From DASXHD01 sp036488725 (GTDB lineage Bacteria > Myxococcota_A > Polyangia > Polyangiales > Polyangiaceae), in NCBI GenBank assembly GCA_036488725.1, contig DASXHD010000063.1, positions 59,967 through 123,966 of the forward strand: DNA of 64,000 bases, written 5' to 3'. Position 1 is the first letter of the stretch, and every line of letters starts with the position of its first letter. Below, piece by piece: positions 15,495-23,526 of this stretch. The position numbers were made by a program, and so were the translations under genes. The notes under the pieces were generated by a model, which was not told the origin of the DNA, ran no database searches, and saw nothing but the letters and a program-made list of their open reading frames with translations.

Positions 15495-16279
15495 AATCTT
15501 ATTTTGCTCTCCTCTGGCTCGAGCTTCGAACGTCGCTGGCGCTCGCGATGGAATACCGCGCCGATTTCGTGACCGATGGATTCGTCGAAGTCTTCTGGAC
15601 GATCACCGCGCTCGTTCCGCTCTTCGTCGTGTTTCGCGCGCGGCCAGTCGTCGCCGGTTGGACCTTCGGCGAAGCGCTCATGGTCACCGGTTTCTTCACG
15701 CTGCTCCAAGGCGTCCTCGAAGGCGCGATCAACCCGAGCATGACGCTCGTGGTCGAACAAATCCGAAAAGGCACGTTCGACTTCATTCTCCTCAAGCCCA
15801 AAGACGCACAGTTCCTCGTCACGACTGCGCGCGTCCTTCCGTGGCGCGCGGTGAACGCGCTCACCGCCGCTGCGCTCTTCGCGTACGGCTTCGTCGAGCT
15901 TCATCGCGCGCCGAAAATTGCCGACGTCGCGGTCGCGGCGCTCGTCCTCGTCGCGTCGGTCGCGATTCTCTACGCGCTCTGGATGCTCGCCGTCAGCCTC
16001 GCGTTCTACGTCGTCCGCGTCGACAACCTCACCGTCCTCTTCGGCGCCGTCTTCGACGCCGCGCGCTGGCCAGCCAGCGTTTTCCGCGGTTTTTTACATG
16101 TATTCTTCACGTTCATCGTACCGCTCGCCGTGATGACGACGTTCCCCGCCGATGCGCTCCTCGGCCGCGCGAGCGCCGGCGAAATTTTCGGCGCAGCCTT
16201 CGCCGCGACTTGTGCGCTCGCGGTCTCGCGCGCCGTCTGGACGCGCGCGATATCGCATTACACCTCCGCCGGCGGATAG
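15491..16279 (+). CDS. ABC-2 type permease, second subunit
   Basis: 262 residues from ATG 15491, overlapping the preceding stop (ATGA). Six membrane helices with the same plan as the first permease (EYRADFVTDGFVEVFWTITA, then QIRKGTFDFILLKPKDAQFL). Together the two form a heterodimeric channel energised by the ATPase. The operon contains no substrate-binding protein, consistent with export. Confidence 0.9.
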   Translation: MKSYFALLWLELRTSLALAMEYRADFVTDGFVEVFWTITALVPLFVVFRARPVVAGWTFGEALMVTGFFTLLQGVLEGAINPSMTLVVEQIRKGTFDFILLKPKDAQFLVTTARVLPWRAVNALTAAALFAYGFVELHRAPKIADVAVAALVLVASVAILYALWMLAVSLAFYVVRVDNLTVLFGAVFDAARWPASVFRGFLHVFFTFIVPLAVMTTFPADALLGRASAGEIFGAAFAATCALAVSRAVWTRAISHYTSAGG

Positions 16280-16298
16280 ACGAGCTTACAATGCGCGC

Positions 16299-17000
16299 AT
16301 GATCAAGGTCCGCCCCGCCGCCGAGCGCGGTCACGCCGATCACGGCTGGCTCGACTCGCACCACACGTTCTCGTTCGCCGATTATCACGACCCGGCGCAC
16401 ATGGGCTTTCGCAACCTGCGCGTCATCAACGACGACACCGTCGCGGCCGGCCGCGGCTTCGGCACGCACGGCCACCGCGACATGGAGATCGTCTCGTACG
16501 TTCTCGAAGGCGCGCTCGAGCACAAAGACTCGACCGGAACGAGCGGCGTCATCCGTCCGGGCGACGTGCAGCGCATGAGCGCCGGCAGCGGCGTGATGCA
16601 CAGCGAACAGAACGCGTCGAAGAGCGAACGCGTGCATTTTCTCCAGATCTGGATCTTGCCGCACGCGCGCGGCATCGCCCCGGGCTACGAGCAAAAGACG
16701 TTCGCGCGCGACGACAAGAAAGGACGCCTCCGCGTCGTCGCATCGAACGACGGGCGCGAGGGCAGCGTGACGATCCACGCCGACGCGACGGTTTACGCCG
16801 GCGTGTTCGACGCGGGCGACGCAGCCGAGCTCGCGCTCGCCGGAAGCAACGGGGCGTGGGTGCACGTCGCGACCGGGGCAGCGCGCGTCAACGGTCGCGA
16901 GCTCCGCGCAGGCGACGGCGCGTCGATCGAAGGCGAGCCCGTGCGCGTCGAGGGCACGACCGGCGGCGAAGTTCTGGTCTTCGATCTTGCGAGCCCGTAA
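16299..17000 (+). CDS. pirin family protein (quercetin dioxygenase-like cupin)
   Basis: 233 residues from ATG 16299. Bicupin of the pirin/YhhW type. Metal ligands are in THGHRDMEI (two His, one Glu nearby) and VMHSEQN (His, Glu). DxxHTFSFADYHDP near the N-terminus is the family hallmark. E. coli YhhW has quercetinase activity; the natural role here is unknown. Cytoplasmic. It starts 19 bases after the ABC permease stop. Confidence 0.93.
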   Translation: MIKVRPAAERGHADHGWLDSHHTFSFADYHDPAHMGFRNLRVINDDTVAAGRGFGTHGHRDMEIVSYVLEGALEHKDSTGTSGVIRPGDVQRMSAGSGVMHSEQNASKSERVHFLQIWILPHARGIAPGYEQKTFARDDKKGRLRVVASNDGREGSVTIHADATVYAGVFDAGDAAELALAGSNGAWVHVATGAARVNGRELRAGDGASIEGEPVRVEGTTGGEVLVFDLASP

Positions 17001-17009
17001 GCTCGAAGC

Positions 17010-17396
17010 ATGAGCGACGAAGCACCGCCGAGCTCCGACCGAAGGCGCGCCGTGCGCCACATCGCGTGCTTTCCGAGCTTGATCGAGCTGCCGCACGACG
17101 CCGAAAAAGTGACGGCGATGATCGTCGATCTCGCCGAGACCGGTTCGCGACTCTTGCTCCGCAACCCGGGGCTCTCGATCGGCGACGAGCTGCGGCTCGA
17201 GCTCCACGTGCTCCTCGACGGCGGCGCGCCGCGCATCGCGACCGGTCGCGTCGTCCGCGTCGAGGGCTTGCCCGACGATCGCGTCTCACTCTGGACGCAC
17301 GAGGTCGGCGTCGATTTCCACGAGCGGCTCGCGCTCGGCGCCGCGGAGCTCGAAGCGCTCCAAAAACGGCAAGCGCCGTTCGGCAAACATCCTTAG
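17010..17396 (+). CDS. PilZ domain protein
   Basis: 128 residues. A stand-alone PilZ domain. The N-terminal arginine motif is RRRAVRH (11-17) and the second motif, DLAETGSRLL, has Asp-x-x-x-x-Gly in place of the usual DxSxxG, so c-di-GMP binding is likely but may be altered. Such proteins control motility or surface features. It follows the pirin gene by 9 bases. The stop is one base from the convergent stop. Confidence 0.85.
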   Translation: MSDEAPPSSDRRRAVRHIACFPSLIELPHDAEKVTAMIVDLAETGSRLLLRNPGLSIGDELRLELHVLLDGGAPRIATGRVVRVEGLPDDRVSLWTHEVGVDFHERLALGAAELEALQKRQAPFGKHP

Positions 17397-17397
17397 C

Positions 17398-17649
17398 TCA
17401 CTCGGTCGGTGCGTCGCTCGCGGCGTCCACCGGCGTCGTCTCGTCGCTCGCGTCGACCGGCGGCGCGGATTCGGTCCCGCCGTCGTCTGGAATCGTCGCT
17501 TCGTCGCTGCCGTCTTGCGGCGCGGCTTCGCTCGTCGCGTCGTCCGGCGCTTGGCCGTCACCCGCGAGGCCCGTCGTGTCGATTCCGAAATCGCACCGGG
17601 CGATCATCAAACCCAACGCCAGGACGCCGAGCGTCCAACGGCGTTTCAT
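17398..17649 (-). CDS. small acidic lipoprotein
   Basis: 83 residues from ATG 17649. Signal with a lipobox-like LMIARC, then about 60 residues rich in Asp, Thr, Pro and Ala (ending VDAASDAPTE) with no fold apparent. Probably a surface or periplasmic linker-type lipoprotein. The start overlaps the stop of the 131-residue protein upstream (ATGA). Confidence 0.5.
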   Translation of the reverse strand: MKRRWTLGVLALGLMIARCDFGIDTTGLAGDGQAPDDATSEAAPQDGSDEATIPDDGGTESAPPVDASDETTPVDAASDAPTE

Positions 17650-18041
17650 TTCGACGGCGCGTAGGTCGCAATCGCCGTCACGTGGAGCGTGCGCCGACAC
17701 GACGCGGTACCGACCGAGCCGTTGCAGTGATCGTGCGCTTCGAAGCGCTCCGAATGATCCGCGAGGCCGCGCATGATCGTGCTCGTCACGTCGTAGCCGC
17801 CGCCCTGACACGAAGGATCGCCGCACGGGATCGCGAACAAAGCCGGCGCGCGATCGACGACGATGTGCCGCACGTGCTTCGACCCCGAGAGGCCCGCCGT
17901 GTCGTGCGCCTCTTCGACTTCGAGCTTCAGCGACGCGACGTCGGGAGCGCGCTCTTTGAGCCGCGGCGCGGCTTCTTCGAGCCGGCGTCGTTCGGCGAAG
18001 CGCTCCGACGCTTCGGTCTTTCGTCTGCGGAAGTTCATCAT
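17646..18041 (-). CDS. hypothetical protein with four cysteines
   Basis: 131 residues from ATG 18041, overlapping the stop of the 58-residue gene upstream. The N-terminus is charged and helical (FRRRKTEASERFAERRRLEE). Residues 55-130 look beta-rich with CGDPSCQGGGYDVTSTIMRG, HDHCNGSVGTASCRRTLHV. No signal peptide. It resembles unnamed myxobacterial proteins; Cys and His pairs could bind zinc. Third-to-last unit of a coupled three-gene run. Confidence 0.65.
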   Translation of the reverse strand: MMNFRRRKTEASERFAERRRLEEAAPRLKERAPDVASLKLEVEEAHDTAGLSGSKHVRHIVVDRAPALFAIPCGDPSCQGGGYDVTSTIMRGLADHSERFEAHDHCNGSVGTASCRRTLHVTAIATYAPSK

Positions 18042-18214
18042 TCGATCGGCGGTTGAGGGCCGGGAACGATGCCGGCGATGTCCGGATCTTCGCCACCCGC
18101 GTTCGGAAGCTGCGCGGCTTTGTCGTCGCGCCGCTGCTTTTTCTTTTCGGCTTTCTCGCGCTGGCGCTCCTGACGCTGGCGCTCTTTCTGTCGTTTTTGT
18201 AGCGAGGGGTTCAT
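18038..18214 (-). CDS. 58-residue basic protein ending in a DPDIAGIVPGP motif
   Basis: ATG 18214 to TGA 18038, 58 residues, from MNPSLQKRQKERQRQERQRE to EDPDIAGIVPGPQPPIE. A basic, glutamine-rich helix is followed by an acidic loop and a proline-rich end. Short proteins of this plan occur across myxobacteria, in my recollection. It has a purine-rich AGGAG just upstream (18221-18217 on the minus strand). Its stop overlaps the next start, so it is very likely real. Function unknown. Confidence 0.75.
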   Translation of the reverse strand: MNPSLQKRQKERQRQERQREKAEKKKQRRDDKAAQLPNAGGEDPDIAGIVPGPQPPIE

Positions 18215-18226
18215 GCGTCTCCTTGG

Positions 18227-18535
18227 TCAGCCGTCCTCATCGTCCATCTGCGCACAAGCTAGCCACTGATTGCGCGCCCGTTCGTAGACGGCACGCACGA
18301 CCAGCTCCAGCTCGTTCGCAGAGAGGACGCCGAAGCGGCGCAAGCCCGCCTCGTTCGTGAAATATGCGTACGTCCGCGCGCGCGCTTCGCGCAACGTGCC
18401 GGGCCACCCGCCCGCCGTGGGACGATTGTCGGCGCGTAGGTCGTGGCGCACGCGCTCGACCCATGCGTCGCCCACGGCGAGCGATCCTGCCTCGAGAGCC
18501 TCGCTCAGTGGGAGCGCGGGCTGTTCGTTTTTCAC
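18227..18535 (-). CDS. hypothetical protein coupled to the RRM gene
   Basis: 102 residues from GTG 18535, which overlaps the stop of the RRM gene (GTGA). A small helical cytoplasmic protein (LEAGSLAVGDAWVERVRHDL, then REARARTYAYFTNEAGLRRF, then ANELELVVRAVYERARNQWL) with no recognised domain. Coupling to an RNA-binding protein may be functional. Confidence 0.7.
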   Translation of the reverse strand: MKNEQPALPLSEALEAGSLAVGDAWVERVRHDLRADNRPTAGGWPGTLREARARTYAYFTNEAGLRRFGVLSANELELVVRAVYERARNQWLACAQMDDEDG

Positions 18536-18915
18536 CAGCGCGAGCCGCCGCCGCGACGATCACCGCCGCCGCGCCGACCGCCACGCTCACCGCCGCCGCC
18601 GCCGCGACCTCCGCCGCCGCCGCCGCCACCACCACCACCACCGCCGCCGAAGCCGCCGGAGCGCTGCGGGCGCTCTTCAGCCTCGTTCACGCGGAGCGGG
18701 CGACCATCGAGCATCGCGCCGTTCATCGCCGCGATCGCAGCCGACGCCTGGGCGTCGTCGCCCATCGTGACGAACGCGAAGCCGCGCGACTGTCCCGTTT
18801 GACGATCGAGCACGACGTGGACGTCGGTCACCGAGCCGTGCTGTGCGAACGCTTCACGGAGCGCTTCGCTGGTGGAATGAAACGAAAGATTTCCAACGTA
18901 GAGACGAGATGACAT
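18532..18915 (-). CDS. RNA-binding protein, RRM domain with glycine-rich tail
   Basis: 127 residues from ATG 18915. One RRM: RNP2 LYVGNL (5-10) and RNP1 RGFAFVTM (44-51). The last 45 residues are almost only Gly and Arg, with a 14-residue glycine run and RGG boxes. Such small bacterial RRM proteins (Rbp type) bind RNA and are often cold-induced. The 168-base gap upstream (18916-19083) has no gene and may be a regulatory leader. A longer frame to 18960 lacks a ribosome site. Confidence 0.93.
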   Translation of the reverse strand: MSSRLYVGNLSFHSTSEALREAFAQHGSVTDVHVVLDRQTGQSRGFAFVTMGDDAQASAAIAAMNGAMLDGRPLRVNEAEERPQRSGGFGGGGGGGGGGGGGGRGGGGGERGGRRGGGDRRGGGSRW

Positions 18916-19083
18916 GCGAGTTACTCGGATCGCGGCCCACAAAACGTTCGCCGCTTCCAATCTGGGCCGAGCATCGGAGAGGGGCGTTGTCGCTGATCAG
19001 CGCGCCTCGCGTCTCGTGAGGAGCTCGGAACCGTGACGCCGACAAGGTAGCGCATCGAGCTTTGCTATGCCAGGCGAAAGCAG

Positions 19084-19593
19084 TCACAGCCGCGCGAGCG
19101 GCTCGACGTTCGGCTGGGGCACGGTCGAGAGCAGGCGCTTGGCGAGATCGACGCGGTGCTTGCTGATGCGACGCGCTTCGGCGGTCACCCGTCCGCGCGC
19201 GTAGAGACAGAGCTCGCAGTCTTTCGGGCCCATCTCCATCGAGGTGTGGACGATGCGCACGACCACGTTGGCGCACTTGAGCGGATCGCTCACGAGCTCC
19301 GGGCCGCTGTAGCCTTCGCGCGTGTGCGCGCCGTTGGGCAGATAAATCTGGCCCCAGCAATAGGAGTTGTGGCCGTCACCGATCGCGCCGACGTTGTTCG
19401 ACCCTTCGAGCCAGGCGAGCGCGACCTCGTAGCCCATCGTCACGAGCGGCCCCTCGTCGCCTTCGACGACCGGGTTCGCGAGCGCCGCATCCGCCATCGC
19501 CGAGAGAACGGTCGACGACAGCTTGCGCGCGCCGTTCGATGCGACGAGCGAAGCAGTAAGCCCCCAAGCGACAAGAGCCATTTTGGTAATCAT
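19084..19593 (-). CDS. secreted lysozyme-like protein (tentative)
   Basis: 169 residues from ATG 19593, with an N-terminal signal-like stretch (MITKMALVAWGLTASLVAS). The pattern WLEGSNNVGAIGDGHNSYCW followed by GQIYLP and a CELCLYARG segment recalls transglycosylase/SLT-type folds, with the Glu of WLEGS as the candidate acid. Cys pairs are probably disulfides. I infer peptidoglycan activity; this is not certain. The gap 19594-19789 to the divergent sensor kinase has nothing I can name. Confidence 0.5.
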   Translation of the reverse strand: MITKMALVAWGLTASLVASNGARKLSSTVLSAMADAALANPVVEGDEGPLVTMGYEVALAWLEGSNNVGAIGDGHNSYCWGQIYLPNGAHTREGYSGPELVSDPLKCANVVVRIVHTSMEMGPKDCELCLYARGRVTAEARRISKHRVDLAKRLLSTVPQPNVEPLARL

Positions 19594-19789
19594 GGGCCGC
19601 GCGCACAGTCCAGAACCGTGCCGAAACAAAATCGCCTCAGCCGGTCGCGCATTCAACGGCTTACGTCGCAAGGTGCGTGGCAAAAAAAACCGCAGTGGCG
19701 ATCGTTGCCGTAGCGCTTTGCCACGAGCGTAAAGCCACGCATTGAGGATTGACGGATCCGCCCACGCGCGGGATAGCTCGATTCGATCG

Positions 19790-21562
19790 ATGTTGAAGAT
19801 CCCGCTCCGCAGCCGCCGCGCCGAATACGAGAGCATGTCGCGCGGAGAGCTGATCGACGCGTTGTGCGCGCTCGATCGTGAGCCATCGCCCGAGAATTCG
19901 CGGCTCTTGCACGAGCTCGAGGTGCACCAGGTCGAGCTCGAGGCGCAAAATCGCCAGCTGCTCGAGCAGCAAGAAGAGCTCGAGGAAGCGCGCAATCGGT
20001 ACTTCGACTTGTTCGAGGGCGCGCCGGTTGCGTACTGCGTGCTCGATCGCAACGGCGTCATCGAGGACGCCAATGGTGCCACAGCGACACTCATACGAAC
20101 GAGCCGTGCGGCGCTCGTGGGCATCCCGTTTGCGCGCGCGGTGAGCGTCGTCGAGAAGCAGACGTTCGTCGATCACATCGCGCGCTGCCTCGACGAACAG
20201 GTCCGCGTCACGAGCGAGCTCGCCGTCGTCGTGCGCGGCCGCGGGGAAATCGCGCTGCAAATCGTGAGCACGCCGCTCGGCCGTTCGGGCGCTCGGGCGA
20301 CCTCGTGTCGCACGATGCTGCACGACGTCACGCGGTTGAAGCGGTCCGAGGGCGTGCTGCGGTTCGTCGCCGGCGTGGACGAGTCGCTCGCCGGCGCAGA
20401 GACGACCGAGAGCGCGCTCGAGACGATGGTGCACGCGTGCGTGCCGACTGTGGCCGACGCGTGCTTCCTCGACGTGTGTGGCGAAGAGGACACGCCGCTG
20501 CGGAGAGTCCAAATCTTCGCGCCGGGGCAAGACGCCGTCGTCGAGCAACTGAAACGTCATGCGAACGACGGCGCGTGGCGGCGATACGAAATGCAGCTCG
20601 TGCGCACGCTCACGCCGGTGTTCGAGCCCGCGAGCGCCGCGGCGCTCGGCGCGGGATACGAGACGAAGGTCGGCGCGCGCGCGCTGATGCTCCTTCCGCT
20701 CGCCGCGCGCGGCAAGAAGCTCGGCGTCATCGGCATGATGATGACGCAATCGAGCCGCACGCATTCGCTTCACGATTTCGAGCTCGCGCAGGATCTCGCG
20801 CGGCGGTTCGCGATGAAGCTCGCGAACGCCCTCGCGTTCGAGCAAGCGCAGGCCGCGGTGCGCGCGCGCGACGAGATCCTCGAGGTCGTTTCGCAAAATT
20901 TGGGTCACGAGATCGCGACGGCGTCTGGCGCGGACGCGCTCGGCGACGGCTCGGTGCGGCGCATTCAGCGCATCGTCCGCAACTTGGTCGACGTCGCGCG
21001 CATCGACGGCGGTCGCCTCGCGATGGAGCGACGGTCGCAAGACATGAGCGAGCTCGTCGCCCGCGCCATCGGCGAGCTCGAACGGCTCGCGCACGAGCGG
21101 AGCGTGACGGTCGAGCACGCGAGGCTGCCGGGGCTGCTCGCGTCGTGTGATCCCGCGCGCATCGCGCAGGTTCTCGAGATGCTGCTCGACGCGGCCATTC
21201 GCGCGACGCCGGCGGGAGGCACCGTTAGCGTGCGCGTCGATCGAGTCGGGACCGTGATCCGCACGAGCGTGTCCGACGCGGGACCGCCGATCGACGACGA
21301 GCTCCTGCCGTGGGCGTTCGATCCTGCTTGGCAGAATCGCGTTCGCGGCTCGGCGCGCGCCGAGGTCGGGCTCGGTTTTTACGTCGCCAAGGGAGTCGTC
21401 GAGGCGCAAGGAGGAACCGTGTCGGCGGCGAGCGACGCGTCCGGCGCGACGTTCTCGTTCACGCTGCCCGCGGACGGCGCTCGGCGCAGTGAATCGACGG
21501 CTCCGCTGCCGCGGCCTTCGCAGCCACGGCCTGCAATCTTTCTCGCGGACGCCGACGAATAG
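19790..21562 (+). CDS. PAS/GAF sensor histidine kinase with divergent catalytic motifs
   Basis: 590 residues from ATG 19790 (a TTG at 19742 is in frame but less likely). Order: coiled coil (about 35-70), PAS (about 72-190), GAF-like region (about 200-360), DHp helices (about 360-440), HATPase (about 455-575), short tail. The residue at the usual phospho-acceptor position is Gln369 (VVSQNLGHEIATASG); a His occurs at 373. The N-box reads LLDAAIRATPAGG with Asp for the usual Asn, and the G1 box is DAGPPID without the second Gly; G2 GLGFYVAKG is retained. No partner receiver is adjacent. Confidence 0.85.
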   Translation: MLKIPLRSRRAEYESMSRGELIDALCALDREPSPENSRLLHELEVHQVELEAQNRQLLEQQEELEEARNRYFDLFEGAPVAYCVLDRNGVIEDANGATATLIRTSRAALVGIPFARAVSVVEKQTFVDHIARCLDEQVRVTSELAVVVRGRGEIALQIVSTPLGRSGARATSCRTMLHDVTRLKRSEGVLRFVAGVDESLAGAETTESALETMVHACVPTVADACFLDVCGEEDTPLRRVQIFAPGQDAVVEQLKRHANDGAWRRYEMQLVRTLTPVFEPASAAALGAGYETKVGARALMLLPLAARGKKLGVIGMMMTQSSRTHSLHDFELAQDLARRFAMKLANALAFEQAQAAVRARDEILEVVSQNLGHEIATASGADALGDGSVRRIQRIVRNLVDVARIDGGRLAMERRSQDMSELVARAIGELERLAHERSVTVEHARLPGLLASCDPARIAQVLEMLLDAAIRATPAGGTVSVRVDRVGTVIRTSVSDAGPPIDDELLPWAFDPAWQNRVRGSARAEVGLGFYVAKGVVEAQGGTVSAASDASGATFSFTLPADGARRSESTAPLPRPSQPRPAIFLADADE

Positions 21563-21565
21563 AGA

Positions 21566-22117
21566 TCACTTTCGTTCGTAGCTTCCGCAGAGCTCGCCCC
21601 AGGCGAGCACGTGGCCGCTCATCGCTTCGACGAGCTCGCGGCGGCCGACGCCATGGGCGAAGCCGAGCGTGACGTCGAGCGCGAAGATTTGGAAATGGTA
21701 GTGGTGCACGCCATGTCCGGCGGGCGGCGCCGCCGGCGTGAAGCCGCGCTTCAGGTTGCTGTTCTTTCCTTCGCGTGCGGTCGAGACGTTGGACGGCCCA
21801 ATCGACGCCTCCGCCGGCGCGATGTCGTAGACGAGCCAATGGACGAACGGCTCGGGGAGCGGCGCGTCCGGATCCTCGCAGATCAAGACGAGCGACTGCG
21901 TCGCCGCCGGCACGCTCTCCCAGCGAAGCTCGGGCGGAATGCCTCCGCCGTCTTTCGTCGCCGACGGCGGAAGCGACTCGCCGTCGACGAACGCCGGGCT
22001 CGAGAGAACGATCGTGCGCTCGCCGCCGAGCCGGCGCGACGCGAGCTTGGGCACGCCGGCGCGCACTCCGCCGAGCGCGTGACCGAATTTGTTCATCAGG
22101 TCGTGTGCGACTCCCAT
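21566..22117 (-). CDS. YbhB/YbcL-type PEBP family protein
   Basis: 183 residues. Phosphatidylethanolamine-binding/Raf-kinase-inhibitor-like fold: ELRWESVPAATQSLVLICED followed by PDAP, with FVHWLVYDI and GVHHYHFQIFALD. The conserved ligand-pocket Asp and His are present. Bacterial members are cytoplasmic and of uncertain role. Length is normal. It lies 4 bases from the convergent sensor-kinase stop. Confidence 0.9.
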   Translation of the reverse strand: MGVAHDLMNKFGHALGGVRAGVPKLASRRLGGERTIVLSSPAFVDGESLPPSATKDGGGIPPELRWESVPAATQSLVLICEDPDAPLPEPFVHWLVYDIAPAEASIGPSNVSTAREGKNSNLKRGFTPAAPPAGHGVHHYHFQIFALDVTLGFAHGVGRRELVEAMSGHVLAWGELCGSYERK

Positions 22118-22160
22118 GATTCACCTCGAAGCGAGGCGAAGCATCAAACGTGCGCAGTCT

Positions 22161-22955
22161 CTACTCCAGCAGTCCCTGATCTCGGGCGTTGCGGGCGATC
22201 GCCTGGAGCGATTCGTAGGCTTCGGCGTCGAGCAAACGGAAGCGCTCGATCTCGAAGAGCTCGCGGATGACTCGACGGCCGATCTCGTCGGCGTTCATCG
22301 CGCGGAGGGCGCGCGTCAGGCGCACGCGAAGATCCATCGCGAGATCGCTGCGCGCGACGATGAGATCGGACGGAATTTTTCCGAACGTCGTCAGCACGCG
22401 CACGCGATCGGCGACGTCGGGATGCGTGAAAGGCCCGGCGAACGTGCTTCCTTCGCGGTGCGCGAAGGTCGCGCCGAAGTCGGCTTCGCGCGAGGCGATG
22501 GCGCGCGCGACGGCCTCGTGGCTTCCGTAAAAGTTTTGCTCGCCGAGCTCGCTTCGCGGGTCGACGCCGGCGCGCGCGAGCTCGATGCGCGGCACGACGT
22601 AACCGGCGGCGCTGTGCTTGTCGACCCACGCCGCGCGCGCGCCGCGCAAATCGGCAATGCGCTTCACGTGCGAATCGGCCTGAACGAGCAGCGCGCTCGC
22701 GTAGTGCTTGGTCGCGCGCTCGTTGTAGACGAGCGGGCTCACGGTCCCCGTGTGCGCGAGCGCGATGTACGGAATCGGCGAGAGCCACGCGAGCTGCGCG
22801 CTGCCGTCGTGGAGCTTGCCGGCGAGCTCGGCGTACGACGCGGCCGGGGCGACGCCGAGATCGACCTCGGCGAGCTCGGAGAGGAGCGTCGCGAACTCGC
22901 CGCGGAGGTTCGCGTCCGACGACGCGGGAAAGCCCATCACCAAAAACTCGCTCAT
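22161..22955 (-). CDS. PhnD-like substrate-binding protein without signal peptide
   Basis: 264 residues from ATG 22955, overlapping the stop of the Cys-rich lipoprotein gene (ATGA). The fold is that of phosphate/phosphonate-binding ABC proteins: AQLAWLSPIPYIALA, LVYNERATKHYASALLVQAD, FYGSHEAVARAIASREADFG, then FGKIPSDLIVARSDL. There is no signal or lipobox, and no ABC transporter genes nearby. It may act as an intracellular ligand sensor rather than for uptake. Confidence 0.78.
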   Translation of the reverse strand: MSEFLVMGFPASSDANLRGEFATLLSELAEVDLGVAPAASYAELAGKLHDGSAQLAWLSPIPYIALAHTGTVSPLVYNERATKHYASALLVQADSHVKRIADLRGARAAWVDKHSAAGYVVPRIELARAGVDPRSELGEQNFYGSHEAVARAIASREADFGATFAHREGSTFAGPFTHPDVADRVRVLTTFGKIPSDLIVARSDLAMDLRVRLTRALRAMNADEIGRRVIRELFEIERFRLLDAEAYESLQAIARNARDQGLLE

Positions 22956-23512
22956 GGGTGACACGTGTAATCTTGCGGACTGCACATGGGCTGCGCGGCG
23001 CCGCAATCGCCGTTCGCCAGGCACTCGACGCAGCGCCCTTCGCGCAGCAAGCAGCGCGGCGCGGCGATCGGGCAGTCGCTGTCGTTCTCGCACGCGACGC
23101 ATTGATGCAGCGTGCCGTTGCAGATCGGATGGTCTTGCGGGCAGTCCTTGTCTTGTTCACAGCCGACGCAGGCGCCGGCGGTGCAGACGGGTTTGTCCTT
23201 GGGGCACGTGCCGACGTTGCAGGCCGCGTGGCATTGGTTGTCCGACCAGCACGAGGGCGCGGCGGCGCCGCAGTCGCCGCTCGATGTACACTGCACGCAA
23301 TTTCCGACGAAGCATTTCGGCGCCGACGCGGGGCAGTCGCCGTCGCCGAGGCACGCGACGCAGCCGATGACGGCGTCGCAGAACGTTCCCTTCGGGCACG
23401 CGTCCGTCCCGTTCGGCCCGCAGAGCGCGCTGCCGCCGCCCGGCGCGCCACCGCCGCATGCGATCACGATCGCGACGCACGGCGCCGCGAAGCGAATGAA
23501 GGTCCGAAACAT
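22952..23512 (-). CDS. cysteine-rich repeat lipoprotein
   Basis: 186 residues from ATG 23512. Lipoprotein signal with lipobox VIACG, then about 160 residues of repeats of the type C-x2-C-x3-DC and CxxDxDCP (CVACLGDGDCPASAPKC, CEQDKDCPQDHPIC, CVACENDSDCPIAAPRC, CVECLANGDC). Such modules are common in myxobacterial surface proteins and are likely heavily disulfide-bonded. Function unknown. Coupled to the PhnD-like gene. Confidence 0.8.
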   Translation of the reverse strand: MFRTFIRFAAPCVAIVIACGGGAPGGGSALCGPNGTDACPKGTFCDAVIGCVACLGDGDCPASAPKCFVGNCVQCTSSGDCGAAAPSCWSDNQCHAACNVGTCPKDKPVCTAGACVGCEQDKDCPQDHPICNGTLHQCVACENDSDCPIAAPRCLLREGRCVECLANGDCGAAQPMCSPQDYTCHP

Positions 23513-23526
23513 CGGCGGCGAGGATA

